From: Pseudomonas maioricensis
GTDB taxonomy: Bacteria; Pseudomonadota; Gammaproteobacteria; Pseudomonadales; Pseudomonadaceae
NCBI RefSeq assembly: GCF_022790535.1
Contig: NZ_LOHG01000009.1
Coordinates: 1 to 64,000, forward strand
DNA: 64,000 bases
Direction: 5' to 3'
Each line of letters begins with the position of its first letter. Positions within the stretch are counted from its first letter, which is position 1. Shown here in pieces: positions 54,794-63,418 of the stretch. The notes beneath the pieces are model-generated. The model did no database searches and was not told the origin of the DNA. It was given only the letters and a program-made list of their open reading frames with translations. Both the position numbers and the translations under genes were made by a program.

Positions 54794-55669
54794 TCAGTGT
54801 CCTCCTGAACGTCGGCTACGCCGTGATGAAAGCCTGTCGATGAATAGGTTTACGCCGATAGTCAGTGTGCCGATAGCCAACGCCGGAATCACGATGGCGG
54901 GCGCGCCCTGATTCAGCCCGCCGATGTTCTCACGCACCAGTGAGCCGAGGTCGGCGTCGGGTGGCTGGACGCCGAGACCGAGGAAGCTCATGCCGCTGAG
55001 CAGCAGCACGATGAAGCCGAAGCGGAGGCCCAGATCGGTCAGAACCGGGTTGAGCATGTTGGGCAGGATTTCCACGCAGGCGATGTACAAGCGGCGTTCG
55101 CCCCGGGTACGTGCCACCTGCACGTATTCCAGTGCTTCGATGTTGACCGCCAGGCTGCGGGCGATACGAAATGCGCCGGGGGAAAAACTCAGCACCGCAG
55201 TGGTGATCAGCAGCGTCACCGACGAGCCAAACGCGGAGACCATGATCAGCGCCAGCATCTTGCTAGGGATCGAGATAAATGCATCCATCAAGCGGCTGAT
55301 GACTTCATCCAGCCATTTCGGCACCACGACTGCGAGCAAAGCAAGACTGGTCCCCAGACCGCTCGCCAGCACGGCTGAAATCAGCGCCAGCCCGACGGTA
55401 AAGCGCGATCCGGCCAGCACCCGGCTGAGCATGTCACGGCCCAGATAATCTGTGCCGAAAGGGTAAGCGCCGCTCATGCTGTCAAAGACATTGTTGGACA
55501 CGACTTCACCGACCGGATGGGGCGCGAGCCATGGCCCGAACAGCGCCACCAACAACCAGAAGATGCACACGAATGCGCCTGCCAGCCCCAGCCAGGACGT
55601 GCTGTGCGCGACCTTGCCCAATGACAGGTCGGGAGAGGATGGCGTCGATTTTACAATGAGGTTATTCAT
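54794..55669 (-). CDS. Peptide/opine ABC permease (DppC-like)
   Basis: A 291-residue inner-membrane permease. An N-terminal helix is followed by YPFGTDYLGRDMLSRVLAG and the EAA loop region (EYVQVARTRGERRLYIACVE). ATG 55669 overlaps the stop of the DppB-like gene (ATGA), making it the preferred start over an in-frame codon at 55705. It forms the channel with the preceding permease. Confidence 0.92.
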   Translation of the reverse strand: MNNLIVKSTPSSPDLSLGKVAHSTSWLGLAGAFVCIFWLLVALFGPWLAPHPVGEVVSNNVFDSMSGAYPFGTDYLGRDMLSRVLAGSRFTVGLALISAVLASGLGTSLALLAVVVPKWLDEVISRLMDAFISIPSKMLALIMVSAFGSSVTLLITTAVLSFSPGAFRIARSLAVNIEALEYVQVARTRGERRLYIACVEILPNMLNPVLTDLGLRFGFIVLLLSGMSFLGLGVQPPDADLGSLVRENIGGLNQGAPAIVIPALAIGTLTIGVNLFIDRLSSRRSRRSGGH

Positions 55670-56622
55670 TGGGTTCTCAGCCTCGGGTTGGAGAGGATGG
55701 CGCACAGGTCGGCAATCAGTACCAGCCCCAGATACGCGGAGCAGAAGAGCATGGTGCAGGCTTGCACCAGCGCCATGTCGCGGTTGGTTACGGCGTCGAC
55801 CATCAGGCTGGCGACACCCGGATAGTTGAAGATGGTCTCGACGATGACGACACCGCCGAGCAGGTAAGAAAGGCTCAGCGCGATGGCATTGGCGATCGGG
55901 CCGATAGCGTTGGGCAGCGCATGGCGCAACACGATGCGTACGGGGCTGACGCCTTTGAGGCGGGCCATTTCCACATAAGGGCTGTCCAGTTGATCAATGA
56001 CTGCCGCGCGAGTCATGCGGGCCATTTGCGCGACGATGACGCAGCAAAGCGTCATCACCGGCAGCGCATAGGTACGGATGAATTCCAGAGGGGAGTGGGT
56101 ATCGCTGGCATAGGACAACGCCGACAGCCAGCCCAGATTGACCGCGAAAATCAGCACCGCAAGGGTTGCCACCAGAAACTCCGGAACGGCAACCAGCGCC
56201 AGCGTGATGAAACTCAGCGCACTGTCCAGGCGGCCGCCACGGCCCATGGCCGAACCAATGCCCAGCACCAGCGCGACCGGCACGGAAACCAGTGCGGTCG
56301 CTCCGGCCAGCATCAGGGTATTGGGGAAGCGCCCGCCGACCAGTTCGGCAACCGACATGGCGTTGGAAGCTGACTCGCCAAAATTGCCACTGAGCAGGTT
56401 CATCAACCAGCTCAGGTAGCGCACCACACCCGGTTGATCCAGGCCCATTTTTATCCGCAATGCCGCGACCTGTTCAGGCGTCGCGAATTGCCCGAGGGCA
56501 GCTTGAGCCGCGTCGCCGGGTAGCACCGCCGTAATGGCGAAGACCACCATGGAAACGATCAGCAGAGTCAGGATCGCAGCGCCGAAGCGCTTGCCGATCA
56601 ACCAGAGTGTGTTGCTATTCAT
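55666..56622 (-). CDS. Peptide/opine ABC permease (DppB-like)
   Basis: A 318-residue permease with N-terminal FGAAILTLLIVSMVVFAI, the DppB-type VLPGDAA segment and the EAA loop DSPYVEMARLKGVSPVRIVL. ATG 56622 has GGAG eight bases upstream. An open frame continues to 56820 but runs into the binding-protein gene. The binding-protein gene precedes it by 34 bases. Confidence 0.93.
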   Translation of the reverse strand: MNSNTLWLIGKRFGAAILTLLIVSMVVFAITAVLPGDAAQAALGQFATPEQVAALRIKMGLDQPGVVRYLSWLMNLLSGNFGESASNAMSVAELVGGRFPNTLMLAGATALVSVPVALVLGIGSAMGRGGRLDSALSFITLALVAVPEFLVATLAVLIFAVNLGWLSALSYASDTHSPLEFIRTYALPVMTLCCVIVAQMARMTRAAVIDQLDSPYVEMARLKGVSPVRIVLRHALPNAIGPIANAIALSLSYLLGGVVIVETIFNYPGVASLMVDAVTNRDMALVQACTMLFCSAYLGLVLIADLCAILSNPRLRTQ

Positions 56623-56656
56623 GGCATTGCTCCGGCAAAGGAAAAACCAGCTGCTA

Positions 56657-58294
56657 TCAAGCGTCCAGCCAGATTTGCTCGCTGAACATGTAGCCCATGA
56701 AGCCGCCGAGCGGATTACTGCCATAGCCTTTGATGCGCTTGTCGACTCCGTCAATGTTACTGATGAAAACCGGAATACCGATCCCGCAGTGATCGTGAAC
56801 AAGAGTCTGCATGTCGCCATACATCTTGGCGCGTTTGGCTTCGTCGGTTTCGCCGCGTGCCAGCATCAGCAACTGGTCGAACTGCTCGTTCTTCCAGGCG
56901 GATTCGTTCCACGGTGCAGCAGACTGGAAGAACTGCGAAAAAATGACGTCGGCGTTAGGGCGCGGGTTGATGTTGCCGAAACTCAGCGGGTGCTTCATCC
57001 AGTGGTTGGACCAGTAGCCGTCACTGGGCAGACGGTTGACGTTGAGCGTCAGGCCGGCTTCTTTGGCGGACTGTTGCAGCAGCACTGCAATGTCCACTGA
57101 ACCGGTGGCCGCAGGTGAGGCGGCCACGGCCATCGTAATTTTTTCCATGCCGGCTTTTTTCAGGTGGAAGCGGGCTTTTTCCGGGTCGTATACGCGCTGC
57201 GGCAAATCAGCGTTGAAGTAGCGTGAGCCTGGAGAAATCGGCGTGTCATTACCGACGCGGGCGTAGCCACGGAACACTGCCGATTTCACTTGTTCGCGAT
57301 CCAGCAGGTACTTCATGGCCAGGGTGAAGTCCGGGCTTTGCCCCGGCATCTGGTCCTGACGGATGATCAGGTCGGTGTAGTTACCTGACGGTGCATCGAA
57401 CACGCTGTGCTTGGCGCTGGCGGTAATGCGCGCGGTGGAGCGCGGGTTGACCTCGTTGATCAGGTGCACGTCGCCAGACAGCAGCGCGTTGACCCGTGAA
57501 GGCTCGTCGCCAATAGCGATGAATTCGATTTCGTCCAGATACGGCAGGCCCGGCTTCCAGTAGTTCGGGTTGCGCACGCTGATCGAGCGCACGCCCGGTT
57601 TGAACTCTTTGACCTTGAATGGCCCGGTGCCGATGCCTTGATTGAAATCAGTGGTGCCTTCCGGAACGATCAACAGGTGCGATACCGCCAGAATCGATGG
57701 CAGCTCGGCGTTGGCGGCGCTGAGGCGAATTTGCACCTCGTTCGCGCCGGTGGCTTTGACTTCGCTGACCTGAGCCATCAACGGCATGACTTTTGAGCCG
57801 GTCAATGGGTCCTTGTGGCGGTTCAACGAGAACACCACATCGGCAGGCGTCAGGGCTTTGCCGTTGTGGAACGTCACGTCCTTGCGCAACGTCACGGTCC
57901 ACAAGGTGGCGTCGTCGCTTTCGATGCGCTCGGCCAGCTCCATCTGCGGTACCAGATGGGAGTCGAAGCGGGTCAGGCCGTTATAGAACATGAAGTGCCG
58001 AACATAGTCGGTGGACAGTGCGCCCTTGGCCGGGTCGAGGGTGTCGGCGGTAGAACTGGACATACCAGCGACGCGAATTCGCCCGCCGGGTTTGCCCTTG
58101 GCAGGCGTTGCCGTTTCGTCGGCAAAGACTTTGCCCGCTGCGCCAAACAGACTGGTCGCACCGCTGGCGACGACACCCGCAACGCCCAGCATTCGTAACG
58201 CGTCACGGCGTGAAAGACCGCGATTGAGCCCTTCGAATACCCGCAGGCTTTCCTGGCCCGAGATCAATCGCGAATCGTCTTTGTTGTCAGCCAT
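56657..58294 (-). CDS. Family 5 ABC substrate-binding protein (DppA-like), Tat-type signal
   Basis: Periplasmic ligand-binding protein of 545 residues for peptides, opines or similar compounds. The N-terminus has a Tat-like SRRDALRMLGVAGVVASGA, preceded by a long leader. The SBP_bac_5 body shows VTLRKDVTFHNGKALTPADV and GTGPFKVKEFKPGVRSISVR. It is the first transport gene, downstream of the amine oxidase. The ligand is not identifiable. Confidence 0.92.
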   Translation of the reverse strand: MADNKDDSRLISGQESLRVFEGLNRGLSRRDALRMLGVAGVVASGATSLFGAAGKVFADETATPAKGKPGGRIRVAGMSSSTADTLDPAKGALSTDYVRHFMFYNGLTRFDSHLVPQMELAERIESDDATLWTVTLRKDVTFHNGKALTPADVVFSLNRHKDPLTGSKVMPLMAQVSEVKATGANEVQIRLSAANAELPSILAVSHLLIVPEGTTDFNQGIGTGPFKVKEFKPGVRSISVRNPNYWKPGLPYLDEIEFIAIGDEPSRVNALLSGDVHLINEVNPRSTARITASAKHSVFDAPSGNYTDLIIRQDQMPGQSPDFTLAMKYLLDREQVKSAVFRGYARVGNDTPISPGSRYFNADLPQRVYDPEKARFHLKKAGMEKITMAVAASPAATGSVDIAVLLQQSAKEAGLTLNVNRLPSDGYWSNHWMKHPLSFGNINPRPNADVIFSQFFQSAAPWNESAWKNEQFDQLLMLARGETDEAKRAKMYGDMQTLVHDHCGIGIPVFISNIDGVDKRIKGYGSNPLGGFMGYMFSEQIWLDA

Positions 58295-58387
58295 ATCAGT
58301 TCTACCTGTCGATTAAGGGAATGCATGAGTTGCTCACGGTTGACCGGAGCGTCCTTGAAACGCACACAACGACGGTGAAGCAAGAAT

Positions 58388-59662
58388 CTAGTGCCGGGCA
58401 TCCTGAAAGCGGTACCACGCGCCCACCAGTGGCAGGAACCATGGCGTGCCGAAGTGCCCGGGTACGGCTGGCCAGTCAAGCTCGCGCCACGGGTTGGCTT
58501 GGGGGTTGCCGTCCATGACGTCGGCCATGACCTGGCCCATGTGAACAGACATCTGTACGCCATGGCCGCTGTAGCCCATGGAGTAGAAAACGCCTTCGTG
58601 TTCACCCGCACGCGGCAGGCGGTCGGAAGTCATGTCCACCAGTCCGCCCCAGCAGTAATCCACTTTGACGCTGGCCAGTTGCGGGAACATCTGCACCATG
58701 GCAGCCCGCAGCACCTTGCCGCTTTTGGCGTCAGAGGTTGCGTTGGACATGGCGAAACGCGCCCGGCCGCCGAACAGCAAGCGGTTATCCGGTGTCAGGC
58801 GGAAATAATTGCCGATCATTCGGCTGGTCACGTAGGCGCGCTGTTGTGGCAGTAATTGATCGATCAAGATCTGGGGCAGCACCTCGGTCGCAATCACGAA
58901 ACTGCCCACCGGTACGATGCGCCGCCGATACCAGCCTGGACCGCCATGCTGGCAAGCACCGGTTGCCAGCAGGATCTGTTTGGCCTGAATAGATCCTTTG
59001 GCCGTATTCAGCAGATAACCTGAAGCGTTGGCCTGCCAGTTCTTGACGGCGGCGTTCTGGAAAACCTGTGCCCCGTGGCGCACTGCAGCGTCGGCCAGCC
59101 CGACGCCAAAACGCCCGACATGCATCTGCACGCCATTGCGCTGCAGCAGGCCGCCGTGGAATTCGGCAGAGTCCACTTCGGCACGTGTCTCTTCTGCGGA
59201 CAGCAGCTCAACGTCCGCGTCCACTTCCCGACGAATCAGCTCGCAGGTGCGGGCCATGCCTTCGAAATGCATAGGTTTGGCGGCCAGCTTCAGCTTGCCG
59301 TTACGGGTCATGTCACACGCAATCTGTTCCTGCTCGACCAACGTGACGACAGTCTTTACGGCGCTTTCATAAGCCAGGTAATACTCGCGGGCCTGATCGG
59401 CACCCAGGCTGGCGGTCAGCGCCGAATAGTCCTGAGCCACGCCGGTATTGCACTGACCACCGTTGCGGCCGGATGCTTCACCGATGATCCGGTCAGCCTC
59501 CAGCACCACCACGCTTGCGCCTTTCATCGCCAGGGCGCGTGCTGCCGAAAGACCGGTAAAGCCGCCCCCGACAATCGCGACATCCACCTGGCCTTCCACC
59601 GCGCCGGTCTGTGCCCCGTTAAAAACCGGTGCGGTATCAAGCCAGTAGGATTCACTTCGCAT
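58388..59662 (-). CDS. FAD amine oxidase, PuuB/OrdL-like
   Basis: A 424-residue flavoprotein of the gamma-glutamylputrescine-oxidase type. The FAD motif VAIVGGGFTGLSAARALA (about 28-45) is followed by EASGRNGGQCNTGVAQD, characteristic of PuuB-like enzymes, and YSGHGVQMSVHMGQ at the C-terminus. It should oxidatively deaminate an amine or N-substituted amino acid to an aldehyde. AAGGA lies eight bases before ATG 59662. A second, unrelated-subunit oxidase lies downstream in the same operon, so two oxidation steps are likely. Confidence 0.9.
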   Translation of the reverse strand: MRSESYWLDTAPVFNGAQTGAVEGQVDVAIVGGGFTGLSAARALAMKGASVVVLEADRIIGEASGRNGGQCNTGVAQDYSALTASLGADQAREYYLAYESAVKTVVTLVEQEQIACDMTRNGKLKLAAKPMHFEGMARTCELIRREVDADVELLSAEETRAEVDSAEFHGGLLQRNGVQMHVGRFGVGLADAAVRHGAQVFQNAAVKNWQANASGYLLNTAKGSIQAKQILLATGACQHGGPGWYRRRIVPVGSFVIATEVLPQILIDQLLPQQRAYVTSRMIGNYFRLTPDNRLLFGGRARFAMSNATSDAKSGKVLRAAMVQMFPQLASVKVDYCWGGLVDMTSDRLPRAGEHEGVFYSMGYSGHGVQMSVHMGQVMADVMDGNPQANPWRELDWPAVPGHFGTPWFLPLVGAWYRFQDARH

Positions 59663-59707
59663 GTCGCTGTCCTTACCTGTGGCGTTGGGTGACCAGTGCT
59701 TTGCTGC

Positions 59708-60376
59708 TTACAGACCGACCAGCGCAGGCAGGCCGCCGATGTCTTTGATGGTGTGGTAGCCATAAGACTCGTTGGCAGATACGTCGTGGCCACGGGCAAC
59801 GAACGCGCGGTTCTTGATCTTCATGTCGTGGGCCGGGAACAGGTCGTAACGGAAGCTCGAAGAAACGTGCAGCACGTCCTGCGGGCCGCAACCGAGGTTG
59901 TCGAGCATGAACTCGAACGCACGAAGGCGTGGCTTGTAGGCTTGAGCCTGTTCTGCGGTGAAGACTTTATGGAACGGTGCGCCGAGCATGTTGACGTTGG
60001 ACATGATCTGGCTGTCGCTGGCGTTGGAGAAAATCACCAGCGGAATCTTGTCGGCGATTTTTGCCAGGCCTGCTGGCACATCGGCGTGCGGACCCCAGGT
60101 TGGAACCGCGTCGTAGTAAAGCTGGCCTTCCTGGCGGTATTCGATACCCCAACGTTTACAGGTACGCTCCAGCGCAGTCTTGATGATTTCGTCGTAAGGC
60201 ACCCAGTCGCCCATGACTTGATCCAGGCGATAGGCGGAGAAATCCTTGACGAACTCTTCCATGCGTTCAGTGGGAACACGGTCCGCGAAGAGTTCGCGGG
60301 TCATGGCGCCCATGTGGAAGTTGGTCAACGTACCGTAGCAATCGAACGTAATGAATTTGGGGCGTAGAAAGCTCAT
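59708..60376 (-). CDS. HAD-superfamily hydrolase, type II haloacid dehalogenase-like
   Basis: A 222-residue HAD hydrolase. The nucleophile is in FDCYGTLTNF, motif II is IFSNASDS, the motif III Lys is in YKPRLRAFEFML, and DLFPAH lies in motif IV. The DxYGT form and overall length match L-2-haloacid dehalogenases, but many such proteins are phosphatases. It is the first gene of the operon, so its product probably acts on the imported or oxidised compound. AGGA precedes the ATG by nine bases. Confidence 0.85.
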   Translation of the reverse strand: MSFLRPKFITFDCYGTLTNFHMGAMTRELFADRVPTERMEEFVKDFSAYRLDQVMGDWVPYDEIIKTALERTCKRWGIEYRQEGQLYYDAVPTWGPHADVPAGLAKIADKIPLVIFSNASDSQIMSNVNMLGAPFHKVFTAEQAQAYKPRLRAFEFMLDNLGCGPQDVLHVSSSFRYDLFPAHDMKIKNRAFVARGHDVSANESYGYHTIKDIGGLPALVGL

Positions 60377-60670
60377 TGAGTGCGGTCCTGAAGTTCGTTA
60401 AGTCGAGGCGGGGTATGCCTGTGCTTCTGGTTTGAAGCGGATGATGCAACGCTGCACCACACCTTCATTACAACACCGTGAAATCAGCAGATGACGTTAA
60501 AAGTGCGGGCTGCTTGATAGAAAACGCCGTTTTAGGGGGCGCCCTCAGCACACTTTGCGGAGCGCTCCAGCCTTGGGCGGGCCTCGTGTTTATGTGCCTT
60601 TATGAGCGTTTATGGTGCTGAACCCGAACAGATGTGGGGCTGGCGCAGCACAAACTGCGTTGGATCGGAC
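60377..60670 (-). promoter_or_regulatory. Promoter region of the ten-gene catabolic operon
   Basis: 294 bases upstream of the first operon gene. TTTATG occurs three times with exact 10-base spacing (60589, 60599, 60609), one helical turn apart, which suggests cooperative binding of a regulator. No known operator or regulator gene is adjacent. Confidence 0.4.
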
Positions 60671-60705
60671 AAAAAAAACGGGAGCCGCCAGAAAGCTGCT
60701 CCCGT
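60671..60705 (-). terminator. Rho-independent terminator of the aldehyde dehydrogenase gene
   Basis: On the minus strand the stem ACGGGAGC...GCTCCCGT (60705-60698 with 60685-60678) with an inner GC/GC extension is followed directly by eight T residues. It lies 144 bases past the aldehyde dehydrogenase stop and separates that gene from the next operon. Confidence 0.85.
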
Positions 60706-60719
60706 TGTTTTGTAGTTAT

Positions 60720-60809
60720 CTGTGGGAGCTGGGCTTGCCCGCGATAAGGCTGGACGCGATTTACTTCAGATCGCGGTCTCCTCATCGCGGGCAAGCCCAG
60801 CTCCCACAG
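60720..60809. repeat. REP palindrome (GCTTGCCCGCGAT type)
   Basis: Arms CTGTGGGAGCTGGGCTTGCC and GGCAAGCCCAGCTCCCACAG, extended by CGCGAT. The loop is close to that of 18671. It lies between the aldehyde dehydrogenase stop and its terminator. Confidence 0.9.
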
Positions 60810-60848
60810 AAATAGCATTCCAACTCAAGGGTGGTGAGTTGTTCGCTC

Positions 60849-62321
60849 TTACTGCGCGATATCGATCAACACACTTTTAAAACGCAGATTGGCTTCGAAT
60901 GCTTCGCGCCCCAGATCCTTGCCGATGCCGGAGCGTTTATAGCCACCGGTCGGCAGGATGTAGTCGTTGCTACGGCCATAGCGGTTGACCCAGACGGTGC
61001 CGACTTCCAGCTTGCGAATCAGCCGCAGCGCCCGATTCAGGTCAGCAGTGTGTACGCCCGCGCACAAACCATAGGTGTCGTGTTCGGCCAGTTTCAGGGC
61101 CTCTTCCTCGGTGTCGAATGCCTGAATGGTCAGCACCGGACCAAATATCTCCTCGCAGACTGCCGGGCTTTGGCTGTCCACTGCGGTCAGCAATGTCGGC
61201 TGGTAATAAGCACCGCCCATGCCTTCGAACAGGCCGCCACCGGCCAGCACTTCGGCTCCGGCCTGGCGCGCACGCTGGACGATGTTGTCGATGCGGCTGG
61301 CCTGTAAATGGGAAATGATAGGAGGCAGCGTGGCGTCCGGTGACCAGGTCGGGCCAGGGCGCAAAGAAGCGAAGTAGCCCTGAAGATGCTCGATGAACGG
61401 AGCCATTATCGAGCGTTCGATCAACAGCCGTGAACCCGAAACACACACCTGTCCGGCATTACCGGTAATGGCCAAAGCAACCGTGCGTGCTGTTTTGGCC
61501 AGATCAGGCACGTCCGCGAATACCAGTTGCGGGCTTTTACCGCCCAGCTCCAGCGTGACCGGTTTAGGGCCAATCAGTGCGCAGGTGGACATGATGCTGG
61601 AGCCCGTCGCTGTCGAGCCTGTGAACGTCACTTTGGATATACGCGGATGACGACACAGCGCGTCGCCTGTGGTGCGCCCATCCCCCTGGATCACATTGAA
61701 CATCCCGGCCGGAAGACCCGCCTGTATAGCCAGTTCCGCAAAACGCAGGCTGGAAAACGGCGTCAGTTCCGATGGCTTGAGCACCACCGCGTTGCCCGCA
61801 GCGAGCGCCGGTGCGACTTTCCAGTGGCCCATGCTCAAAGGGAAATTCCACGGCGCGATCGCCGCGATAACGCCATAAGGTTCGGCGATCTGCATGCCCA
61901 GCCGATCGCTTTGAGTCGCAGCCACTTCACCACCGTGCTTGTCTGCCAGCTCGGCAAAAAAACGGATCCCTTCGGCGACGTAAGGAATGTCCCACGCCAG
62001 CACATCTTTATGTGGGCGCGTCGAACCTACCGCTTCCAGTGGCCCCAGGATCGCGCCGTCGGCTTCAATCAAATCTGCCCAGCGCCGCATGACGCGGGCC
62101 CGCTCGCGAGGTGGGCGGCTGGCCCAGTCACTCTGTTTGAACGCTTGCCAGGCATTGCTGACCGCTTCGTCCACCATGTTCGCGTCGGCAACCGGCAGGC
62201 CAGCGTAAACCTGCCCGTCGGAGGGGCGCGATACGTCCATGCCTGACTGGGCATCGCGATAACGACCACCGATGAAGTGCGCGCTGCGAACAGCAATTTG
62301 ACGAGGATCGAAGCTATCCAT
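60849..62321 (-). CDS. NAD(P)-dependent aldehyde dehydrogenase
   Basis: A 490-residue ALDH-superfamily enzyme oxidising an aldehyde to its acid. The catalytic residues are N159 (IAPWNFPLS), E258 (TLELGGKSP) and C293 (GNAGQVCVSGS). GSTATG is the cofactor loop. It could process the aldehyde released by the PuuB-like oxidase of the neighbouring operon. However, it is a separate transcription unit with its own terminator. GGAG lies six bases before the ATG. Confidence 0.93.
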   Translation of the reverse strand: MDSFDPRQIAVRSAHFIGGRYRDAQSGMDVSRPSDGQVYAGLPVADANMVDEAVSNAWQAFKQSDWASRPPRERARVMRRWADLIEADGAILGPLEAVGSTRPHKDVLAWDIPYVAEGIRFFAELADKHGGEVAATQSDRLGMQIAEPYGVIAAIAPWNFPLSMGHWKVAPALAAGNAVVLKPSELTPFSSLRFAELAIQAGLPAGMFNVIQGDGRTTGDALCRHPRISKVTFTGSTATGSSIMSTCALIGPKPVTLELGGKSPQLVFADVPDLAKTARTVALAITGNAGQVCVSGSRLLIERSIMAPFIEHLQGYFASLRPGPTWSPDATLPPIISHLQASRIDNIVQRARQAGAEVLAGGGLFEGMGGAYYQPTLLTAVDSQSPAVCEEIFGPVLTIQAFDTEEEALKLAEHDTYGLCAGVHTADLNRALRLIRKLEVGTVWVNRYGRSNDYILPTGGYKRSGIGKDLGREAFEANLRFKSVLIDIAQ

Positions 62322-62539
62322 GAAGGACTCCAGCGGATAAAAAAGCCAGCCCCCATGCTAGGAAAAAAGACCAAGCATTTGCTGCCGACCTTCATGGGGT
62401 TTTAAGCAGTTACTGTGGTAAACGGCGGCCTGCCTCATGCAATCTGCCGAATCGTTCCGAGCCTCTTGCCATGAGCTGCAAACAGATGGGATACAGGCGT
62501 TATTGCCCTTGCGCGCCCCTTTGACCGGAGAGCTTTTTC
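62322..62539. promoter_or_regulatory. Divergent promoter region aldehyde dehydrogenase / GNAT
   Basis: 218 bases between divergent genes with no open frame that looks real. It presumably holds both promoters; no site is recognised. Confidence 0.35.
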
Positions 62540-63403
62540 ATGGCCGATTCGCAACGTTCTTCATACTCGTATCGCCCGATGACTGCAGACGATGTCGACG
62601 CTGCACATCAACTTTCAGTGCAGTTGAAGTGGCCGCATCGCCGCGAAGACTGGGCGATGCTGCAGCGCGTCAGTCAGGGCTTCGTTGCTGAAGATAAAGG
62701 CCGCGTGATCGGCAGCGCATTCACCTGTCATCAAGGTGATTTCTCAACCATTGGGCTGGTGATCGTCAGTAACGAATACCAGGGCAAAGGCATTGGCCGA
62801 CAGTTGATGAACCTGGCGATTGATGGCGCCACTCCTCGCACCGCCGTTCTCAACGCGACCCTGGCCGGAGCGCCGCTTTACGCGAGTATGGGGTTCGTTG
62901 ATTTCGGCAGTGTCGAACAACGCCAGGGCCAGGCTCCAGCCGAAGCACCGTCAGCACCTTCGCTGGCGTTCAGCGAAAGCTGCCGCTCAGTGGGCGAAGC
63001 GGATTACCCGCGCCTGTTCGAGTTGGCCAACGCGGGCAGCGGGCTTAATCGCACTTCGGTGCTCAAGGACCTGCTGCCGAGTGTCGAGCATTCGGCAGCC
63101 ATTGAGCGCAATGGGCAACTCCAGGCGTTCGCCCTGTTGCGTCCGTTTGGTCGTGGGCTGTGCATCGGCCCGGTGATCGCTCAAAACGTTGAGCAGGCTA
63201 AATACCTGATCAGCCAGTTGCTGTCGCGAGTGCCGTATTCGTTCGTGCGTATCGATATTCCGACTGATAGCGGCCTGGCGGGCTGGCTGGACCAGGCCGG
63301 TTTGAAAGCCGTCGACAGCGTTACCCAAATGGCCAAAGGCAAGGCTCCGCAGGCCAGTGCGGGCGTCACACAGTTTGCCTTGGTCACCCAGGCTATTGGT
63401 TAA
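62540..63403 (+). CDS. GNAT-family N-acetyltransferase
   Basis: A 287-residue protein with an N-terminal GNAT domain. The acetyl-CoA loop is NEYQGKGIGRQLMNLAI (about 78-94), preceded by the beta-4 strand STIGLVIV. The C-terminal half (about 155-280; GRGLCIGPVIAQNVEQAKYL) resembles the second domain of two-domain GNAT proteins. GGAG lies about ten bases before the ATG. It may acetylate an amine of the neighbouring pathway; the substrate is unknown. The bicupin gene starts 15 bases after its stop, so the two form an operon. Confidence 0.87.
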   Translation: MADSQRSSYSYRPMTADDVDAAHQLSVQLKWPHRREDWAMLQRVSQGFVAEDKGRVIGSAFTCHQGDFSTIGLVIVSNEYQGKGIGRQLMNLAIDGATPRTAVLNATLAGAPLYASMGFVDFGSVEQRQGQAPAEAPSAPSLAFSESCRSVGEADYPRLFELANAGSGLNRTSVLKDLLPSVEHSAAIERNGQLQAFALLRPFGRGLCIGPVIAQNVEQAKYLISQLLSRVPYSFVRIDIPTDSGLAGWLDQAGLKAVDSVTQMAKGKAPQASAGVTQFALVTQAIG

Positions 63404-63418
63404 TCCGGAGATTCCTGA

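Noticed and set aside
59708..60376. Naming the HAD gene as a true haloacid dehalogenase
   Set aside because: The motif fits the family, but many members are phosphatases and the pathway context gives no halogenated substrate.
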